A DNA stretch of 28,612 bases from Calidifonticultor sp964387355 (GTDB taxonomy: Bacteria > Actinomycetota > Humimicrobiia > Humimicrobiales > Humimicrobiaceae). The stretch lies in assembly GCA_964387355.1 (NCBI GenBank), contig CAYLWJ010000065.1:1-28612 (forward strand), in the 5' to 3' direction. This document shows, in pieces, positions 24,418 to 28,612 of the stretch. The translations under genes and the position numbers were made by a program. A model generated the notes under the pieces. The model did no database searches. It had not been told where the DNA came from and worked only from the letters and a program-made list of their open reading frames with translations. Within the stretch, counting starts at the first letter, position 1; each line of letters starts with the position of its first letter.

Positions 24418-24521
24418 ACATAAACTGAGTAAACATAAACTAAATGCGCTATTTGCAGGAATTGCAAAAATTTAATAATCTTTCTTTTTCTAAGTAAAGT
24501 CTAATGGAGGATGCAAAAAAT

Positions 24522-27500
24522 TTGAAGTATTATATTGGTTATGATATTGGTGCAATAAGTGTAAACAGGGCAGTGCTTGATGAGAATAAAAAAATTGTGG
24601 ATATAATGCCATATACAAGGCATTATGGAGAACCAGTAAAAATAATACTGCAGGATCTGGATTATTTAATTAATTATTTTAAAAATGAAAATTATTTTAA
24701 AAAAGAAAAGTTTTACTACTTTGTCTTTACAGGATCAGGTGGTAAATATCTATCATCTGTACTAAAAACTTTATTTGTTAACGAAATAGAAGCTTTAATT
24801 ACTGCTGTTAAGCAATATAATCCCCAGACAAATTCTTTAATAGAAATAGGCGGACAGGATTCTAAATTTATTGACTTAACTGTTGGGGACTATTCTATGA
24901 ATGAATTGTGTGCTGCAGGAACTGGTTCTTTTTTAGATCAACAAGCTTCTAGATTTGGTCTAACTATTGAACAATTTGCCGAACTAGCCCTTAAGTCTTC
25001 TAATCCTTCTTCTATTGCTGGCAGATGTAGTGTTTTTGCAAAATCAGATATGATACATCTACAACAGGAAGCTGCTAGTGATGAAGATATTGCGCTTGGG
25101 CTTTGTTTTGCGATGGCAAGAAGTTTTAAGTCAGGAATAATTAGAGGTAAAAAAGTTATTCCGCCAATTATGTTTTGTGGTGGAGTATCTTTTAATATGG
25201 CAATGTTGAAGGCTTTTGAAAGTGTTTTAAACCAAAAAATTTTTATTCCAAGTTATAGGGAATCTTATGGAGCAATTGGGGCTGCTCTTTCATTAATAAA
25301 ATCAGAATCGAAATCAAATTCTAAAATTGAACTTACAGAAATAAAAGGAAAATTAAATACCCATTTAAAAAATTATAAATATAAAAAGGAAGTATTTAAG
25401 CCTTTAAGAATTGAAAAGTCAATATTACCGCCTCAAAAACAAGAAGAATATAATTTTGCAGCCAACTTGTCTTCAAAAGTTGATGCATATATCGGAATTG
25501 ATGTTGGTTCAATTAGTACAAATGTTGTTGCAATAGATTCTAATAAAAAACTAATTTATAAGGTTTATTTAAGAACTGCAGGAAGACCAATTGAGGCAGT
25601 TAGAAAAGGTATAGAGATAATTGGAAAAGAGGTTGGTGATAAAATTAATGTTAAAGCAGTAGGAACAACAGGTTCAGGAAGGTATCTAATTGGTGACCTT
25701 GTAGGTGCCGATATAATCATAAATGAAATAACTGCACAGGCAACTGCAGCAGCTGATATTGATAACAGTGTTGATACTATTTTTGAAATTGGCGGGCAGG
25801 ATTCCAAGTACATCTCTCTTGAAAAAGGAGTTGTTGTTGATTTTGAAATGAATAAAATATGTGCAGCTGGGACAGGCTCTTTTCTTGAAGAGCAGGCCGA
25901 GAGGTTTGATATAAAAATTCAAGATTTTGGGGATATAGCATTAACTGCAGCTGCTCCGCTTAATCTAGGTGAAAGATGCACAGTATTTATGGAAACAAAT
26001 GTATATTCTCATTATCAGAAAGGAGCAAGTATTGAAGATATTTTAGCTGGGCTTGCTTATTCTATTGCTATTAATTATATAAACCGTGTAGTAGGAAGAA
26101 AAAAGATAGGAAATCGAATTTTCTTTCAAGGTGCAGTTGCTTTTAATAAAGCAGTAGTTGCTGCTTTTGAAAACTATTTAGGCAAGAAAATAATAGTTCC
26201 TCAAAACCATGAGGTTACTGGTGCAATTGGTACGGCAATAAAGGCTCTTGAAAGTCAAACAGTCAAAACTAAATTCAGAGGTTTTGATGAAATTAAGAAT
26301 ATTAGATATAAACAAAGTTCCTTTGAATGTCATGGTTGCCCAAATATATGTGAAATAAAAATGGTTAAAATTGACAATACTAAGCCGCTTTATTATGGCG
26401 GACGTTGTGAAAAATATGAAAAGAAAAGCTTAACAAGTGAAAATTTAACTGATTTTTTTGCTCAAAGAGATGAATTATTATTAACAGCTTATAAAAAATT
26501 AAAAGAAGCTAACTTTGAAAAGATTTCTGCTAAAAAAAACTGTCAAAATATTGAACTCGCCTTTTCTTCAAACTCGGTATTAAATTTAAATAATGCAGAA
26601 AAATTAAATAAAATAGAAAAATTAGATTTGCAAAAAATGCAAAAATTATCAGAAATATCAAAAGCATCACAAGCATCAGAAATAGCACAAGCATCAGAAA
26701 AAGCACAAGTATCAGAAACAGCAAGTAACACAATTAAAATAGGTATACCATTTACTATGCTAACATATGAATTTTATCCTTTTTGGCAGGCATTTTTTAA
26801 TGAACTTGGGTTTGAGGTTATACTTTCTGATAAAACAAATAAGAAAATTATTAATGATGGCTTATCACTTGTTGTGGCTGAAACTTGTTTTCCAATGAAA
26901 GTTATGTTAGGACATGTTAAAAATTTAATTGATAAAAATGTTGATTATGTTTTTATACCAAGTATTAGAGATATGCCTTGCCCAGATAATAGAATTGAAG
27001 GTGCAAGAACTGGGAGTTACCCTTGTCCATTTGTTCAAGGTATTTCATCTTTTGTTAAGTCTTCAATTGAAATAGACAGCTCTAAAATATTAGACCCAAT
27101 TATAAACTTTAGCTATAGAGAATACTTAAAAAATGAACAGCTTTTAAAACTTGGACAAAAATTAGGCAAAAACAAAAAATTAATATACAGTGCAATAAAA
27201 ACTGCATACCAAGCACAGGAATACTTTTATAAGTCTTTAAGAATAAATGGCAAAACTGCTATAAATAGTTTAAGTCCAGATCAAAAAGCAGCCGTTATTA
27301 TAAGCAGACCATATAACAGCTGTGATGCAAATATCAGCATGGATATTCCAGGTAAATTAAGAGATATAGGAATTCAGGTTATTCCTTTAGATTACCTTCC
27401 AGTTGATGAAATTGATTTGTTTCACGATTGGCCAAATATGTATTGGGAATTTGGCGATAGGATACTTAGTGCAGTTGAAATCATAAAAAAAGATAAAAGA

Positions 27501-28612
27501 CTATACCCAGTATATATTACAAATTTTGGCTGTGGGCCTGATTCATTTATTATGCAATATTTTGAAAGAGAAATTGATAGGCCTTTTTTAAAAATTGAAA
27601 TAGATGAGCATACAGCAGGAGCAGGTGTAATAACAAGATGTGAAGCTTTCTATGACTCATTAAAAAATATTTCAAGACTTGAAAGAGACAAAGATAAGCA
27701 AAAAAATGAAAAAGAAACTAAGCAGTATTCTGAAAGTGAAATTTTAAGTACTAATATCCCAGTTACAAAAATTAAAGATCCTAAGTTTAAAAGAAAGGAA
27801 AATAGAAAGATATTTATTCCATATATGGGTGATGGAGCTTATGCATTAGAGGCTGTTTTTAAATCTGCAGGTATCAATTCTGAAGTTATGATTTCAAATG
27901 AGGAAACTTTAGAAATAGGCAGAAAATACACACTTGGCAAAGAGTGTTACCCTTATATAATAACAACTGGCGATATTCTTAAAACATTGAAGTACAATGA
28001 TCCTAAAAAATGTGCGTTTTTAATGCCTTTAACTCATGGTCCATGCAGGTTTGGCCAATACAACAAAATGCAAAAGATTTTATTAAAGGAATTAGGCTAT
28101 TTGGATGTGCCCGTTGTGGCACCTGGCGCTCCAGAGAGTGCAGAATTTTACAAAGAATATGATATGCAGGGAAGGAAAGGTGCAAAACTCTATTTGAAAG
28201 CATTAGCTGGTATTTTTGCAATTGATAATTTAAATAAATTGTTAAGAAAATTTCGTCCTTATGAGGTTAAAAAAGGACAAACTAATCAATTATACAATAA
28301 ATTACTAAATAGAATACTTAGGGTTTTGGAAAGTCCTTTAAATATATCTAATAACGAAATAATAGAAAAGCTTGTTGAAATTCTAAAAAATGCAGTTGAT
28401 GAATTTTATTCTATCCCTTTAAACAAAGTTACCAAACCAAGAATTGGGATTGTTGGGGAAATTTATGTTAGAAATCATCCATTTAGCAATAATGAGATAA
28501 TAAAAAAAGTAGAAGAGCTTGGCGGAGAAGTAGAAATTCCTGATTTTAGTGAATGGGCATATCATACTAATGCAACTTCTAAGCTTGATATAACAGTTAA
28601 GCAGAAGGATAT
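24522..28612 (+). CDS. Giant 2-hydroxyacyl-CoA dehydratase activase-like protein (BadF/BcrA ATPase domains plus DUF2229), truncated by the window
   Basis: The reading frame is open from 24504 to the end, at least 1,363 residues. I prefer the TTG at 24522, 11 bases after TGGAGG, over ATG at 24504. Two ASKHA ATPase domains follow each other: residues about 3-265 (YIGYDIGAISVN, IGGQDSK, ELCAAGTGSFLDQQ, GRCSVFAKSD) and about 323-585 (YIGIDVGSISTN, IGGQDSK, KICAAGTGSFLEEQ, GERCTVF). Each has the two cysteines that bind the shared [4Fe-4S] cluster in activators. A Cys-rich motif (CHGCPNIC...GGRC) begins near 603. A 25-residue Ala/Ser/Glu repeat linker follows (710-734), then DUF2229-like (IGIPFTMLTYEF) and HgdB-like cysteine motifs (GKECYPYIITTGD, THGPCRFGQY). 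Such proteins use ATP to drive low-potential electrons to double-cubane or dehydratase clusters. The substrate is unknown. Confidence 0.9.
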   Translation, partial: MKYYIGYDIGAISVNRAVLDENKKIVDIMPYTRHYGEPVKIILQDLDYLINYFKNENYFKKEKFYYFVFTGSGGKYLSSVLKTLFVNEIEALITAVKQYNPQTNSLIEIGGQDSKFIDLTVGDYSMNELCAAGTGSFLDQQASRFGLTIEQFAELALKSSNPSSIAGRCSVFAKSDMIHLQQEAASDEDIALGLCFAMARSFKSGIIRGKKVIPPIMFCGGVSFNMAMLKAFESVLNQKIFIPSYRESYGAIGAALSLIKSESKSNSKIELTEIKGKLNTHLKNYKYKKEVFKPLRIEKSILPPQKQEEYNFAANLSSKVDAYIGIDVGSISTNVVAIDSNKKLIYKVYLRTAGRPIEAVRKGIEIIGKEVGDKINVKAVGTTGSGRYLIGDLVGADIIINEITAQATAAADIDNSVDTIFEIGGQDSKYISLEKGVVVDFEMNKICAAGTGSFLEEQAERFDIKIQDFGDIALTAAAPLNLGERCTVFMETNVYSHYQKGASIEDILAGLAYSIAINYINRVVGRKKIGNRIFFQGAVAFNKAVVAAFENYLGKKIIVPQNHEVTGAIGTAIKALESQTVKTKFRGFDEIKNIRYKQSSFECHGCPNICEIKMVKIDNTKPLYYGGRCEKYEKKSLTSENLTDFFAQRDELLLTAYKKLKEANFEKISAKKNCQNIELAFSSNSVLNLNNAEKLNKIEKLDLQKMQKLSEISKASQASEIAQASEKAQVSETASNTIKIGIPFTMLTYEFYPFWQAFFNELGFEVILSDKTNKKIINDGLSLVVAETCFPMKVMLGHVKNLIDKNVDYVFIPSIRDMPCPDNRIEGARTGSYPCPFVQGISSFVKSSIEIDSSKILDPIINFSYREYLKNEQLLKLGQKLGKNKKLIYSAIKTAYQAQEYFYKSLRINGKTAINSLSPDQKAAVIISRPYNSCDANISMDIPGKLRDIGIQVIPLDYLPVDEIDLFHDWPNMYWEFGDRILSAVEIIKKDKRLYPVYITNFGCGPDSFIMQYFEREIDRPFLKIEIDEHTAGAGVITRCEAFYDSLKNISRLERDKDKQKNEKETKQYSESEILSTNIPVTKIKDPKFKRKENRKIFIPYMGDGAYALEAVFKSAGINSEVMISNEETLEIGRKYTLGKECYPYIITTGDILKTLKYNDPKKCAFLMPLTHGPCRFGQYNKMQKILLKELGYLDVPVVAPGAPESAEFYKEYDMQGRKGAKLYLKALAGIFAIDNLNKLLRKFRPYEVKKGQTNQLYNKLLNRILRVLESPLNISNNEIIEKLVEILKNAVDEFYSIPLNKVTKPRIGIVGEIYVRNHPFSNNEIIKKVEELGGEVEIPDFSEWAYHTNATSKLDITVKQKD

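Noticed and set aside
25565..25922. Minus-strand ORFs opposite the second ATPase domain
   Set aside because: They overlap a well-conserved BadF-type domain in another frame and have no family features.
26530..26733. Minus-strand ORFs opposite the activase linker
   Set aside because: They are reverse-strand shadows of the repetitive Ala/Ser/Glu linker of the activase, with no ribosome binding site or recognisable product.

Overview
The window is very AT-rich DNA with densely packed bacterial genes. Most start sites have a Shine-Dalgarno sequence, and several genes start with TTG or GTG. The content points to an anaerobic, sugar-using bacterium: a giant 2-hydroxyacyl-CoA dehydratase activase-type protein, TPP-dependent sugar enzymes and a class A penicillin-binding protein. 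A glucosyl-3-phosphoglycerate synthase (GpgS) is known mainly from Actinomycetota, Thermotogota and some other lineages. I cannot place the phylum; a low-GC anaerobic lineage is an inference only. There is no tRNA, rRNA, CRISPR array, transposase or phage gene.

Layout. 1-4.6 kb: a 23-residue hydrophobic peptide ORF and a membrane HD-GYP phosphodiesterase (+), then a NYN/YacP-like RNase and a PBP1A-type peptidoglycan synthase (both -). 4.6-5.0 kb: low-complexity AT repeats. 5.0-9.7 kb: a sugar cluster (+) of aldo/keto reductase, split transketolase (N and C subunits overlapping by 4 bp), an RpiB-family isomerase that has lost the usual phosphate-binding residues, and a SorC-family regulator. 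Between the isomerase and the regulator, on the minus strand, lies a strongly structured RNA candidate of about 144 nt with a U-rich tail. 9.8-16.5 kb: five glycosyltransferases including GpgS, probably making a glucosylglycerate or mannosylglucosylglycerate-type compatible solute and/or related glycans. 17.1-20.7 kb: a TPP-dependent E1 alpha/beta pair of the acetoin/pyruvate dehydrogenase type without E2 or E3, then a long transaldolase-family protein ending at a perfect 18-bp terminator. 20.8-21.6 kb: DsrE-like and TusA-like sulfur-relay proteins (-). 21.9-24.2 kb: a DeoR-family regulator (+), a small tautomerase (-) and a long GpsA-like dehydrogenase (-). 24.5 kb to the end: the activase, which runs off the window.

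How the genes may work together. Transketolase, isomerase, aldo/keto reductase, transaldolase and E1 enzymes, with SorC and DeoR regulators, look like a carbohydrate-catabolism region for a sugar that cannot be named from sequence. The variant isomerase suggests the substrate may lack a phosphate at the usual position. GpgS and its neighbours suggest osmotic or thermal stress protection.

The least explained items are the minus-strand structured RNA (8437-8594), the variant isomerase, a phased 11-bp tandem repeat directly upstream of a good promoter for the E1 genes (16866-16942), and recurrent 9-bp tandem repeats, two of them at the N-terminal codons of genes.
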